Assembly (NCBI GenBank): GCA_016764915.1
Contig: JAESQY010000104.1
Coordinates: 1-64,000 of the forward strand
Direction: 5' to 3'
Source: Aliivibrio sp.
Lineage (GTDB): Bacteria > Pseudomonadota > Gammaproteobacteria > Enterobacterales > Vibrionaceae
DNA length: 64,000 nt
Each line of letters starts with the position of its first letter. Position 1 is the first letter of the stretch. Positions 16,196-25,160 of this stretch are shown here, one piece after another. Under the pieces are notes generated by a model. It was not told the DNA's origin. It searched no databases and saw only the letters and a program-made list of their open reading frames with translations. A program made the translations under genes and the position numbers.

Positions 16196-17473
16196 TTAAA
16201 CGCGTTGTTTTTTGCGAGAAGATGTGACGACTAGCCCACCTAATGCCATTAAGAACAACAGTGCAGTTTGCGGTTCGCTCACTCCTACAGGCTCGACAAA
16301 CTCAGTAATAGCAACTTGTCTAATTTGTTGATTTCCAGCCCCAGTGAAAGTAAGACCAGTAACAAAACCAAGTGGATTCGTTGGATCTAACATATTATCG
16401 ACATCAATGCCGAGAATACGAAATTCAGAAACACCGCCAGCTTCAAATGCGTAAACGTCTCCTGCATCAATGGTTCCCGTTAACACCCAGTCACCGTTAC
16501 CGTCTAATAACCACAATTCAAAGCTGTCGTCGTCGTAACCTGAAGGAAGTAGAACCGTTGCAAAGTTGTCACCTTGGTCAACGTAGTAGTCATAACCCGT
16601 TGCAACATCCGGATCAATAAAAACCCGTTGGTCTAGATCAACATTGAAATCGAATTCCCAACCATCTTGGCTCACGACAGGCATTATAGGGTTTTCTGGA
16701 GTCTCACCAGGAAGTGCACCATCTCTAATCGCAAAACGCCAGACACCATCTTCACCGGTGTTTGAACTGGTCGTTAGCTTGGCAATATCGGTGGTATTTG
16801 AGCCAGGAAGTGCATAAAAATTGACACCGTCACCAGCATCATAACCTGCCTGCGAACGTGCTGGGCTTGATTCTGGCACAGGTGTTGATTCAGGCAGTGA
16901 CATTGGCGCTGCAAATTGTGGTTCTTCGCCACCGCCACCGTTACTGCCTTCATATACCCAGTCGAGCTTTTCATAACGAAACTCAACATCAAAATCGCCA
17001 CTGTTGCCAGTATCGGCAGAGCGGTCAATGAGTACAACTTGGAAGCTGTTAGTAACATTTGCTGTGTTTGGGTAATAGCCTACATTCTCCCATGTAGCGG
17101 TCATAATTCCTTCTGAAGATCCGACATAGACATCACCACAATCATTACAGCGAGTATCAATATCAGACCAGAAAGGGGCAATCATGGGGTTGTTAGAAGC
17201 AGGAAACGGCTGTGGAGTAAATCCTGATTCAGCGCCGTTAAAAGTTAAATTACCATTATTGTTAACAAAAACCGTACTGTATGAGTTACCAAAAAAGTTT
17301 ATCTCAAAGGGTAAGTCTAACTCATTGGATGAACCGTCATCATTTTTTTCCATGGCAAGTTCACCATATCCCGTTGGGCCACCAAAACCATCTAACATGA
17401 CACTGGCTTGAGCGTTAATGGAAAATTGTGAAACGAGTAGAGCGGTTAGTAAAGTGGTAGAAACTTTATTCAT
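16196..17473 (-). CDS. Nidogen-like (NIDO) domain protein with PEP-CTERM-like sorting tail
   Basis: 425 residues. A signal peptide (MNKVSTTLLTALLVSQFSINAQA) is followed by a NIDO-type domain (residues 30-230: FEINFFGNSYSTVFVNNNGNLTF, APFWSDIDTR, TATWENVGYY, NSFQVVLIDRS). The middle is acidic and contains CNDCG. The C-terminus reads VSEPQTALLFLMALGG followed by a short hydrophobic stretch and RKKQR, the layout of a PEP-CTERM signal cut by an exosortase. The start at 17473 has AAGGA 9 nt upstream; a longer frame to 17614 lacks a signal peptide. It is probably exported and surface-anchored or released. No exosortase gene is in the window. Confidence 0.8.
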   Translation of the reverse strand: MNKVSTTLLTALLVSQFSINAQASVMLDGFGGPTGYGELAMEKNDDGSSNELDLPFEINFFGNSYSTVFVNNNGNLTFNGAESGFTPQPFPASNNPMIAPFWSDIDTRCNDCGDVYVGSSEGIMTATWENVGYYPNTANVTNSFQVVLIDRSADTGNSGDFDVEFRYEKLDWVYEGSNGGGGEEPQFAAPMSLPESTPVPESSPARSQAGYDAGDGVNFYALPGSNTTDIAKLTTSSNTGEDGVWRFAIRDGALPGETPENPIMPVVSQDGWEFDFNVDLDQRVFIDPDVATGYDYYVDQGDNFATVLLPSGYDDDSFELWLLDGNGDWVLTGTIDAGDVYAFEAGGVSEFRILGIDVDNMLDPTNPLGFVTGLTFTGAGNQQIRQVAITEFVEPVGVSEPQTALLFLMALGGLVVTSSRKKQRV

Positions 17474-17636
17474 TGAAACACATCCTTGGTTGTTTTTACT
17501 TGTATTAAGCAATAATTGCGCCAAGAGCTGTCTCTCATATGATACGTGGCTTTCGTTAACCATATGATTTTTTATGAATTTATCAGTAATGAAATGTGTA
17601 AAAATACCTGACACTGAATGAGAGTGTCAATAACAG

Positions 17637-18606
17637 TTAATCCCACTCCTTAATCTGCTTTAGAGCTTTACAGGTCAACTGTTCCGTATAAGGGTTTATT
17701 TTCCAGTGCTCTGGGCTCCATCCTTTCACAAAGCGTTGAAAATCAGCCCATGCGATGGCATAGAGGGGACGCCACTCATTCTCAATCAGGCTAGGGTTTA
17801 TTTGTGGCTGCATAATATTTAGTGCACCACTTAGATGGCTAAAATAACAGTCTATTAATGATGGTTCGAGTTGCTGGCACTGATTGGGTTCAATGCAACT
17901 GCTGATTAACAAGATCAGATCTTTCATGCCACAACCCTGTCCAACGTATTGGAAGTCCACTGCCGCAACACGTTTACCATCAGCAGAAAAACAGAAGTTG
18001 GCCAATTTGGCGTCTCCATGGACTAACGTCTGGTATTTACACTGTAAAAGTCGTTGATCAATCTCGCTGGCGGCTCATGCTTGCCAGTTCATCAGGACGA
18101 GTCTCTAGATGCCAGTAAGTACCCGTTTTCCATAACTCTTCAGGTTGCAATCCCAAATGCTTAGCGTGGAAATGTGCTAACCATCGAATACAGACTTTTG
18201 CCTCATCTAGCGTGACACTCTTTTTGACAACAGGGAATCCTTGCTGCGTTAAATCAGACAATACCAATAGGATTTCTAGTGGAGACTGTTCGACAGCTAA
18301 TACTTCAGCAACAGGGCAGGTAGGGGGACACTGTTTAGCGTAATGTAGATACCAACTTAGCTCAACCTGATAAGAGGTTAATTTTCGTTGATGAGAGAGT
18401 GGGGTATTCCAGCCTTTAGGGTGCTCACTCGGTTGCGGCAGTGAGATCTGCTTTACCACAACACTATTCACATCCCCACCGATAAAGTGTGCACGATAAA
18501 GCTGGCCGTAACCTCCCCAGACACCTTGAATGATATCAACCTTTGACAGCTCTTTGGCGTTGGCGATCTTAACCAGTTTCTGTTGCATTGACGCGGTAAT
18601 ATCCAT
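17637..18606 (-). pseudogene. APH/choline-kinase-like phosphotransferase, split by a frameshift
   Basis: Two frames make one protein. 18606-18058 encodes the N-lobe (GVWGGYGQLYRAHFIGG nucleotide loop, VVVKQISLP lysine strand, LVLSDL hinge). The second frame, open from about 18074 to 17637, encodes LVHGDAKLANFCF (catalytic HGDxxxxN loop) and VAAVDFQYVGQGCGMKDL (metal-binding D). The first frame hits a stop at 18058-18060; the second is blocked by a stop at 18075-18077, so the shift lies within 18061-18074, by one extra base or two missing. No homopolymer run is there. Repaired length would be about 320 residues. It is a kinase of unknown small-molecule substrate, broken here unless the read is wrong or the ribosome shifts. 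Confidence 0.82.
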
Positions 18607-18711
18607 AAACCTTTAACTCGATATCGGTGGAGTGCTAAATGGTACTGGACTGGTTAATAAATTCAAATCACATTCCAAACTTATGTGATGATTTGGATTT
18701 CAGTCGTTTGA

Positions 18712-19689
18712 TTATCGAATGATTAACTCGCGAGCAATCACTTCAACACCTGCTTGATAACGTTTGGCTGCGGCATTTAAACCAATCTCTAAAGCGCTGT
18801 CGGTAATTTTATCAAACTGTTGTGGTAGCGAGTTAACCTTAATAGGCAGGAAATCAAGCAGTCTATTGTCGCCAAAAGTGCCCAATTTAATGGTTTGCAT
18901 TAATGACTGATTGTCTAACAATACATCCAAAACACCTTCTAATAACGTGTAAGAGGTGGTGATGATCGCTTCTGGGCACTGTTTACTATTGACCCATGCT
19001 TGCATGACTTCTCGGCCATGCTCACGGCTAAAATGCTCGCCATAACTGACTGTGGGCAACAAGTTGTGCTCTTTTACTGCTGAAAGAAATCCAGTTTCAC
19101 GTTCAGCAGAAATATTAAGCTCAGGCATTGCGCCAATAAGACCGATGGATTGAGGTTGTTTTAGCAGTAGTGATTGAGTGAGTTCATAGGCTGCGTCAAG
19201 ATCTTCACTGATCACACAAGCAAAGTACTCATCATCCATGCCTCTATCTATAGCGATGACAGGGGTGCCTTTATCCTGAATCAATCGATAAAAATTTGAA
19301 TCACTCGGCAGGCTACTCGCTACATACAGAACATCAATTTTTCGATCGACCAAATTTTGCGCCACTTTCATCTCGGTGTCTGCATCATCATCAGAGCATG
19401 AGATGATCAATTGATAGTTAGCTTGGCGAGCGTTACTTTCCAGTCGCTTTGCCAATTTGGCGTAACTGCTGTTCTCAAGGTCTGGAATGATCAACCCAAA
19501 TGATCGACTGCGGCCTGCGCGCAAAGCAGATGCAGCATGGTCTGGTCTGAAGTTGTGTTCCTTAACGACAGCCATCACTCTTTTTTCTGTTTTGTCACTG
19601 ATGCGATAGGTTTTAGCCTTACCGTTGATCACATAACTTGCAGTGGTTCTTGATACACCGGCCAATTTTGCAATTTCATCTAACGTCAT
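18712..19689 (-). CDS. fruR: LacI-family fructose repressor/catabolite regulator
   Basis: 325 residues, collinear with E. coli Cra/FruR: MTLDEIAKLAGVSRTTASYVINGKAKTYRISDKT DNA-binding head, RSRSFGLIIPDLENSSYAKLA, SLPSDSNFY, and TFGDNRLLDFL near the C-terminus. It senses fructose 1-phosphate. AGGAT lies upstream of the ATG. It is divergent from fruBKA with three Cra operators between. In V. cholerae, FruR acts mainly on fruBKA and helps transcription when F1P is present; a local role fits here. Confidence 0.93.
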   Translation of the reverse strand: MTLDEIAKLAGVSRTTASYVINGKAKTYRISDKTEKRVMAVVKEHNFRPDHAASALRAGRSRSFGLIIPDLENSSYAKLAKRLESNARQANYQLIISCSDDDADTEMKVAQNLVDRKIDVLYVASSLPSDSNFYRLIQDKGTPVIAIDRGMDDEYFACVISEDLDAAYELTQSLLLKQPQSIGLIGAMPELNISAERETGFLSAVKEHNLLPTVSYGEHFSREHGREVMQAWVNSKQCPEAIITTSYTLLEGVLDVLLDNQSLMQTIKLGTFGDNRLLDFLPIKVNSLPQQFDKITDSALEIGLNAAAKRYQAGVEVIARELIIR

Positions 19690-19758
19690 GAATTGGATCC
19701 TAAACTGTGCTCTTGATCATAATCTTAATGATTACTTTAAATTGATATTTGCATTATA

Positions 19759-19774
19759 GGCTGAATCGTTTCAG
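19759..19774. promoter_or_regulatory. Cra/FruR operator 1
   Basis: GGCTGAATCGTTTCAG matches the Cra consensus (TGAATCGNTTCA-type imperfect palindrome). It lies 70 nt upstream of fruR and 8 nt from operator 2, of inverted orientation. Confidence 0.88.
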
Positions 19775-19781
19775 TATCAAA

Positions 19782-19797
19782 GCTGAAACGATTCAGC
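19782..19797. promoter_or_regulatory. Cra/FruR operator 2
   Basis: GCTGAAACGATTCAGC, a near-perfect palindromic Cra site. Its centre is 23 bp from that of operator 1, about two helical turns, so dimers would lie on the same face. Confidence 0.9.
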
Positions 19798-19870
19798 CAT
19801 GTTGTTCGAAATAAAATTATTCATGTTTTTAACTCTGATATCGGGCGAATCATTAAAAATTTATCTATTT

Positions 19871-19886
19871 GCTGAAACGATTCAGC
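19871..19886. promoter_or_regulatory. Cra/FruR operator 3
   Basis: GCTGAAACGATTCAGC, identical to operator 2, 89 nt further on and only 24 nt before the fruB start. Looping between the paired upstream sites and this one is possible. Confidence 0.9.
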
Positions 19887-19910
19887 AAGAGAAAGAGAGA
19901 AGGTACTGCC

Positions 19911-21050
19911 ATGTTGTCATTAACGTCTAAAGATATCACCCTCAATCAAAAAGTGGCGAATAAAACCGAGGCGATAAAACATATTGCTGAAGCGCTGAAT
20001 CAGCAAGGTTACGTTGATCAAAGCTATCAAGTTGGAATGCTAAATCGTGAACAACAGAGCTCAACCTATTTAGGTAATGGTATTTCTATTCCACATGGCA
20101 CAACTGATACCCGTGACGCGGTGCAACAGACAGGCGTTGTGATTCACCACTTTCCACAAGGCGTTAATTGGGGAGAGGGAAACACGGTCTACCTAGCGAT
20201 CGGCATTGCCGCAAAATCAGATGAACATCTGGAGATACTCAAACAACTAACACATGTTCTGTCTGACGAGAGCGTTGAGAGCAAACTAGCAGCCTGTACT
20301 ACAGAGCAACAGATTGTCGACTTGCTTAACGGTAATGTGCAGTTTGAAGCGATTTTTAACACTTCGAACATATTATTAGACTTTCCAGTTTCAGATATGT
20401 TTCAGATGACGGCGGTGGGTGCTGGCCTTATTCAAAACAGCCAAGCAGCAGGGAAAGGTTTTATCAGTGATGTGGTTACACAAACTGCGACTCATATACA
20501 CAGCGGACTGTGGGTCATCAGTAGTGGTCAAGATGTCAGCAAAACGGCGCTCTCGTTTGTCACCCCAGATACCCCTTTTGAGTTTAATAATCAACCAGTG
20601 AAAGGGTTATTAACTGTAGCTTCATGTAACGCTGTTCATACTCAATATCTACAGAATATCGTGGCACTAATACAAACCAATCAATTGGAATCGCTTTTCA
20701 GTGTTGATGTAGAGCAGATTATTGCATTGTTGAGTAATAAATCAGCAGAAGCCGTTGTGTGTGATAACAATCTAATTAGCGCGACATTCACCATCAAAAA
20801 TAGGCATGGGCTCCATGCAAGGCCGGGAGCGATGTTAGTGGCAACCACTAAAAAGTTTGAGTCAACCATTACCGTTATCAACGTCAGCAATGGCGATGAT
20901 AAGGCGGTTAACGCTAAGAGCTTGATGAAGGTGATAGGTTTGGGTGTTAAACATGGACATGAACTGAAATTCATGGCAGATGGCGAAGATGCGACACAAG
21001 CGTTAACTGCGATTGGTGATGCCATTAATAGTCGGTTAGGTGAGGGGTAG
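19911..21050 (+). CDS. fruB: PTS fructose EIIA-HPr fusion (diphosphoryl transfer protein)
   Basis: 379 residues, as E. coli FruB (376). EIIA domain: residues 1-145 with the phosphorylated His62 in NGISIPHGTTDTR. A central linker domain follows, then an HPr-like (FPr) domain at the C-terminus with NRHGLHARPGAMLV (active His) and AVNAKSLMKVIGLGV. It relays phosphate from EI to FruA. Start at 19911 is set by AAGGT 7 nt upstream; the open frame extends to 19869 but through operator 3. Stop and fruK start are 3 nt apart. Confidence 0.94.
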   Translation: MLSLTSKDITLNQKVANKTEAIKHIAEALNQQGYVDQSYQVGMLNREQQSSTYLGNGISIPHGTTDTRDAVQQTGVVIHHFPQGVNWGEGNTVYLAIGIAAKSDEHLEILKQLTHVLSDESVESKLAACTTEQQIVDLLNGNVQFEAIFNTSNILLDFPVSDMFQMTAVGAGLIQNSQAAGKGFISDVVTQTATHIHSGLWVISSGQDVSKTALSFVTPDTPFEFNNQPVKGLLTVASCNAVHTQYLQNIVALIQTNQLESLFSVDVEQIIALLSNKSAEAVVCDNNLISATFTIKNRHGLHARPGAMLVATTKKFESTITVINVSNGDDKAVNAKSLMKVIGLGVKHGHELKFMADGEDATQALTAIGDAINSRLGEG

Positions 21051-21053
21051 TTG

Positions 21054-22016
21054 ATGATGCCATCTGTCAATCTTAACGTTGTCACGGTAACCCTTAATCC
21101 AGCTTTGGATTTGACTGGCAATTTAGATCAACTCAATGTTGGCTCGGTGAGCCGGGTTGATAATAGTTCGCTACATCCAGCAGGAAAAGGCGTTAATGTC
21201 GCCAAAGTGCTTGCCCAATTAGGCGCAAAAGTCACTGTGACCGGTATTTTGGGTCGAGATAATCAAGAACCTTTTTGTCAACTGTTTGCTGATAACAACA
21301 TAACTGATGCCTTTGTACGTGTAGAGGGGGCAAGCCGTATTAACGTAAAGTTGGTTGAACCGAATGGCCAAGTTAGTGATATTAATTTCCCAGGGATGAG
21401 TGTTAGTGAGTCTGACCGCTTAGCATTTGAGAAGCAGTTATTTTCTCTGGCAGATAGCCACGATCTATTTGTTATTGCAGGCAGCCTTCCTCGTGGAGTA
21501 ACACCTGAGCACTGCGCTAAATGGATCACTGAGCTTAATAAGCGCAATAAAAAAGTTATTTTTGATAGCAGTAAAGAGGCGCTTAACGCTGGTATTGATG
21601 CGGTTCCTTGGTTGGTCAAACCCAATGATGAAGAGCTTGCTGATTGGGCAGGAAAAGTGATTACCGATCGGAATGAGTTGTTAGCTGTAGCAGAACAGTT
21701 GGCGTTAAAAGGGATACCCAATGTGGTGGTTTCGTTGGGGGCTCAAGGGGTGTTGTGGTTACAAGATAACAAGTGGCTGCAATCTGTACCGCCAAAAATG
21801 AAAATAGTGAGTACTGTTGGCGCTGGAGACACGCTCGTTGCAGCGATGTGTTGGGGAGAGTTACAACAGTGGGATAGAACCAAAACATTACGATTTGCTA
21901 CTGCCTTATCGGCACAAGCTGTGGCTCAGGTTGGAGTCGGTGTTGAACATTTAGAAACCATATTAAATATGACGGATCTTATTGAAGTAAGTCCAGTTCA
22001 AATAGAGGGAAACTAA
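21054..22016 (+). CDS. fruK: 1-phosphofructokinase
   Basis: 320 residues, PfkB family: TVTLNPALDLT start, HPAGKGVNVAKVLAQLG, DINFPGMSVSES, AGSLPRGV, KPNDEELADWAGK and the catalytic STVGAGDTLVAAM. It phosphorylates fructose 1-phosphate to fructose 1,6-bisphosphate. GAGGGG upstream, from within the fruB end, serves the ATG at 21054. The stop TAA shares its last base with the fruA ATG. Confidence 0.94.
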   Translation: MMPSVNLNVVTVTLNPALDLTGNLDQLNVGSVSRVDNSSLHPAGKGVNVAKVLAQLGAKVTVTGILGRDNQEPFCQLFADNNITDAFVRVEGASRINVKLVEPNGQVSDINFPGMSVSESDRLAFEKQLFSLADSHDLFVIAGSLPRGVTPEHCAKWITELNKRNKKVIFDSSKEALNAGIDAVPWLVKPNDEELADWAGKVITDRNELLAVAEQLALKGIPNVVVSLGAQGVLWLQDNKWLQSVPPKMKIVSTVGAGDTLVAAMCWGELQQWDRTKTLRFATALSAQAVAQVGVGVEHLETILNMTDLIEVSPVQIEGN

Positions 22017-23734
22017 TGAAAATTTCTATTGTTACCGCATGCCCAAGTGGTATTGCTAGTACGATTATCGCAGCGGGTTTATTGGAACAAGCGGCGAAAG
22101 ATCTTGGCCACTCTGCTGTTGTAGAGTGCCAATCGAGTGTACAAGATTATGCCTCTTTACAAACCGATGATGTTACTCAAGCAGACGTAGTGATCATTGC
22201 TGCAACTGATAATCTAGATACCTCACGTTTCGCGGGTAAAAAAGTCTATCAAGCCAGTGTCGAAAGCTGTTTCTCAAATCCTGTCCAGTGGTTAGAGAAG
22301 GCAATTATAGATGCTAAATTATTAGAAAGCAGCCAAGTGATGGTTGCTGAGAAAGCTGTTGTGACAACAAGCAATAGTAAAAAAATAGTTGCGATTACGG
22401 CGTGTCCAACGGGTGTGGCTCACACCTTTATGGCAGCAGAAGCGCTTGAGCAAGAGGGCCTTCGTCAAGGGCATCAGATTAAGGTGGAGACTCGCGGTTC
22501 TGTTGGCGCAAAAAACCAACTTACAGAGAGCGAAATAGCAGACGCCGATGTCGTGATCATTGCTGCGGATATTGACGTCGATTTAGCGCGATTCAATGGT
22601 AAAAAGTTGTATAAAACCAGCACCGGATTGGCGCTTAAGAAAACAGAACAAGAGATAAACAATGCCTTTGAAAATGCCACCATCTATGTGGACAGTAAAG
22701 GTGGAGAAGGCAGCGGTGCAACGACAGAAAAAGTGAGCGCCTATAAGCACCTGATGACGGGTGTTTCACACATGCTGCCGATGGTGGTTGCTGGTGGTTT
22801 AGCCATCGCACTCTCTTTTGTTTTTGGCATTGAGGCCTTTAAAGAAGAGGGCACCTTAGCCGCAGCGCTGATGACTATAGGTGGTGGATCTGCGTTTGCT
22901 CTAATGGTTCCGGTATTGGCTGGGTTTATCGCTTTCTCGATTGCTGATCGTCCCGGTTTAGCTCCAGGTTTAATTGGCGGAATGTTAGCAAGTTCGACAG
23001 GCGCTGGGTTTTTAGGCGGTATTATTGCGGGTTTCTTAGCGGGTTACAGTGCTAAATGGATTGCTGATAAAGTCTCTTTACCTCAGTCAATGGAAGCATT
23101 AAAACCGATACTTATCATTCCGCTAGTGGCGAGCCTGTTCACGGGTTTGGTGATGATCTATGTGGTAGGCGGTCCTGTTTCGTCTGTGATGGTGGCAATG
23201 ACCGAGTTCTTAAATAATATGGGCTCTGCCAATGCGGTCGTACTGGGTATTATTCTCGGAGCAATGATGTGTTTCGATTTAGGTGGACCTGTTAATAAGG
23301 CGGCATATACTTTTGGTGTCGGTTTACTTGCTTCTCAAACTTATGCGCCAATGGCGGCAATTATGGCCGCTGGTATGGTTCCAGCAATGGGCATGGGCCT
23401 AGCGACCTTTTTAGCACGTAAGAAATTTGTCGCCAGTGAAGCTGAAGCGGGTAAAGCCTCTTTTGTACTGGGGTTATGTTTTATATCTGAAGGTGCAATT
23501 CCTTTTGCAGCAAAAGATCCAATGCGAGTGATCCCGTGTTGCATGGCGGGAGGGGCGTTAACTGGTGCTCTTTCTATGTTGTTTGGAGCGCAATTAATGG
23601 CACCACACGGCGGGTTATTTGTACTATTGATCCCTAATGCGATAACACCTGTACTGATGTATTTGGTTGCCATTGCGGTTGGTACTGCGGTAACTGGTTT
23701 CAGTTACGCATTTTTAAAACGCGCAGAATCGTAG
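22016..23734 (+). CDS. fruA: PTS fructose-specific EIIBBC component
   Basis: 572 residues. An inactive-type EIIB' domain (residues 1-110, CPSGIAST) precedes an active EIIB (about 125-225, ITACPTGVAHTFMAAEAL with the phosphocysteine) and a membrane EIIC domain with about ten helices (MLPMVVAGGLAIALSFVFG, ILGAMMCFDLGGPVNKAAY, SEGAIPFAAKDP, PHGG). It imports fructose as fructose 1-phosphate. TAATG coupling to fruK. A terminator follows at 23764. Confidence 0.95.
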   Translation: MKISIVTACPSGIASTIIAAGLLEQAAKDLGHSAVVECQSSVQDYASLQTDDVTQADVVIIAATDNLDTSRFAGKKVYQASVESCFSNPVQWLEKAIIDAKLLESSQVMVAEKAVVTTSNSKKIVAITACPTGVAHTFMAAEALEQEGLRQGHQIKVETRGSVGAKNQLTESEIADADVVIIAADIDVDLARFNGKKLYKTSTGLALKKTEQEINNAFENATIYVDSKGGEGSGATTEKVSAYKHLMTGVSHMLPMVVAGGLAIALSFVFGIEAFKEEGTLAAALMTIGGGSAFALMVPVLAGFIAFSIADRPGLAPGLIGGMLASSTGAGFLGGIIAGFLAGYSAKWIADKVSLPQSMEALKPILIIPLVASLFTGLVMIYVVGGPVSSVMVAMTEFLNNMGSANAVVLGIILGAMMCFDLGGPVNKAAYTFGVGLLASQTYAPMAAIMAAGMVPAMGMGLATFLARKKFVASEAEAGKASFVLGLCFISEGAIPFAAKDPMRVIPCCMAGGALTGALSMLFGAQLMAPHGGLFVLLIPNAITPVLMYLVAIAVGTAVTGFSYAFLKRAES

Positions 23735-23763
23735 AGTTTACATTGTAAATCTAAGTGAATATG

Positions 23764-23787
23764 GAGCCTCAATTGTGAGGCTCTTTT
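23764..23787. terminator. Terminator after fruA, shared with convergent cyclase gene
   Basis: GAGCCTCA (23764-23771) and TGAGGCTC (23776-23783), loop ATTG, then TTTT. It sits between the fru operon and the convergent diguanylate cyclase. Confidence 0.85.
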
Positions 23788-23791
23788 GTCT

Positions 23792-25132
23792 TTACTTCAC
23801 ACAGTTTCTGCCACTCTCTTTCGCTGCGTAAAGAGATTGGTCTGCATATTTGACTAGAGCATTCATATCATCACTTGGTGTGGGAACCATGGTTGATACC
23901 CCTGCACTCACTGTGATCACATTTGCTACTTTAGAATAGTCATGAATGATTTCGCTCTGTTCTATTTTAGAACGTACTGTCTCTGCAACTTGAAGGGCGC
24001 CAATTAGGTCGGTATCTGGAAGCAAAATGACAAACTCTTCTCCGCCGTATCGTGCGACCAAATCAGACGACCGTAAATGAGACTGTTTAAGTATTTGAGC
24101 TACCATTATTAAGGCATTATCACCCGTTTGATGGCCGTAATTGTCGTTGTAGTCTTTGAAATAATCAATATCTAACATTATCACTGAAAGTGGAGAGTGG
24201 CTTCTGAGAGCTCTTTCCCACTCTTTGTTGATTTTTTCGTTGAACTTCCTTCGGTTGGCTATATCAGTTAAGGCATCGGTGTAGGTAAGTTTTACTAAGT
24301 TTTCTTCAGCGAGCTGTCTTATTTTCATCTCTTGAGCCAAACGAGCATTGGAAATTGATGTCTCTTTGGCAATGGCATTGGACTTGCTGGAATGTGTCCG
24401 AAACTTTTTTATCACGAACCCGATACCTACAAGGGCACCCAGTAATAAGCCCGTAAGTAATAAAAAAGTATCCTTCAACATATTATTTGCCAGCGAAATA
24501 CTCGATTCAATGCGACTATTGATCTCTAAAACACCGGCTATATCTCCTGCTTTCCAATCACTCTTTGGACTTTGTGGGTGGTTATTATGGCAGTTGATAC
24601 AGCCATTTTTCATAATATCGGCGGAGGCGTATCTCAGTGTAACTTGACCATCTAACTCTTCAAATGTGTAATAAGCAGAACTTGGATTATTTTGTAGTGC
24701 TTCCCACGCTCGATGGGCAAATTTATCGATTAATCCACCAGACTCCTCTCTCCATGGAAAAGGGGAGGGACTGTAAAATTGGCTACTTAATCCGCTATTA
24801 TTTTTTTTGAGCCTTTTATTTAGAAGTTGATTAAGAGTGATAGGGAGCGGAATTGCGTTCTTTTTTGATCTATATTCATGAGACGCTTCTAGGCCACTGT
24901 TAATTGCAGGAAGCACGACTTCGGATGTGTAGAGGTGGCGAAATTCTAATAATGTTTGGGAGTAAAGTTTGGCATTGTTAACTGCCATGGTTCGAATTTG
25001 AACCTCAGATAACTTATCAAGATGCCATAATATGACCATAGCCCCAAAGCCAAAGGTCAGTGTTAACATAACCGTTGGGTGGCGTATCATCATGTTGGAT
25101 ATATATTTTACAAAGCAATAAACAGATGGCAA
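23792..25132 (-). CDS. Haem-type (DUF3365/Tll0287-like) sensor diguanylate cyclase, copy 2
   Basis: 446 residues. A membrane helix (about 18-35), a periplasmic DUF3365 domain with PFPWREESGG and the c-type haem motif CINCHNNHPQSP near residue 180, a second helix (about 220-240), a short coiled segment, then GGDEF: LTYTDALTDIANRRKF and RYGGEEF. RSSD five residues before GGEEF is an inhibitory (I) site. It should make cyclic di-GMP in response to a redox or ligand signal at the haem. The frame opens with TTG, supported by AAGGTGGG 9 nt upstream; an ATG at 25093 lacks such a site. It lies 28 nt after its paralogue. Confidence 0.88.
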   Translation of the reverse strand: MPSVYCFVKYISNMMIRHPTVMLTLTFGFGAMVILWHLDKLSEVQIRTMAVNNAKLYSQTLLEFRHLYTSEVVLPAINSGLEASHEYRSKKNAIPLPITLNQLLNKRLKKNNSGLSSQFYSPSPFPWREESGGLIDKFAHRAWEALQNNPSSAYYTFEELDGQVTLRYASADIMKNGCINCHNNHPQSPKSDWKAGDIAGVLEINSRIESSISLANNMLKDTFLLLTGLLLGALVGIGFVIKKFRTHSSKSNAIAKETSISNARLAQEMKIRQLAEENLVKLTYTDALTDIANRRKFNEKINKEWERALRSHSPLSVIMLDIDYFKDYNDNYGHQTGDNALIMVAQILKQSHLRSSDLVARYGGEEFVILLPDTDLIGALQVAETVRSKIEQSEIIHDYSKVANVITVSAGVSTMVPTPSDDMNALVKYADQSLYAAKESGRNCVK

Positions 25133-25160
25133 ATTAAATACCCACCTTATAGCAAAAAAC

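Noticed and set aside
19869-19910. N-terminal extension of FruB (MLKRFSKRKREGTA)
   Set aside because: It is encoded by the third Cra operator and the ribosome site; homologues start at MLSLTSKDI.
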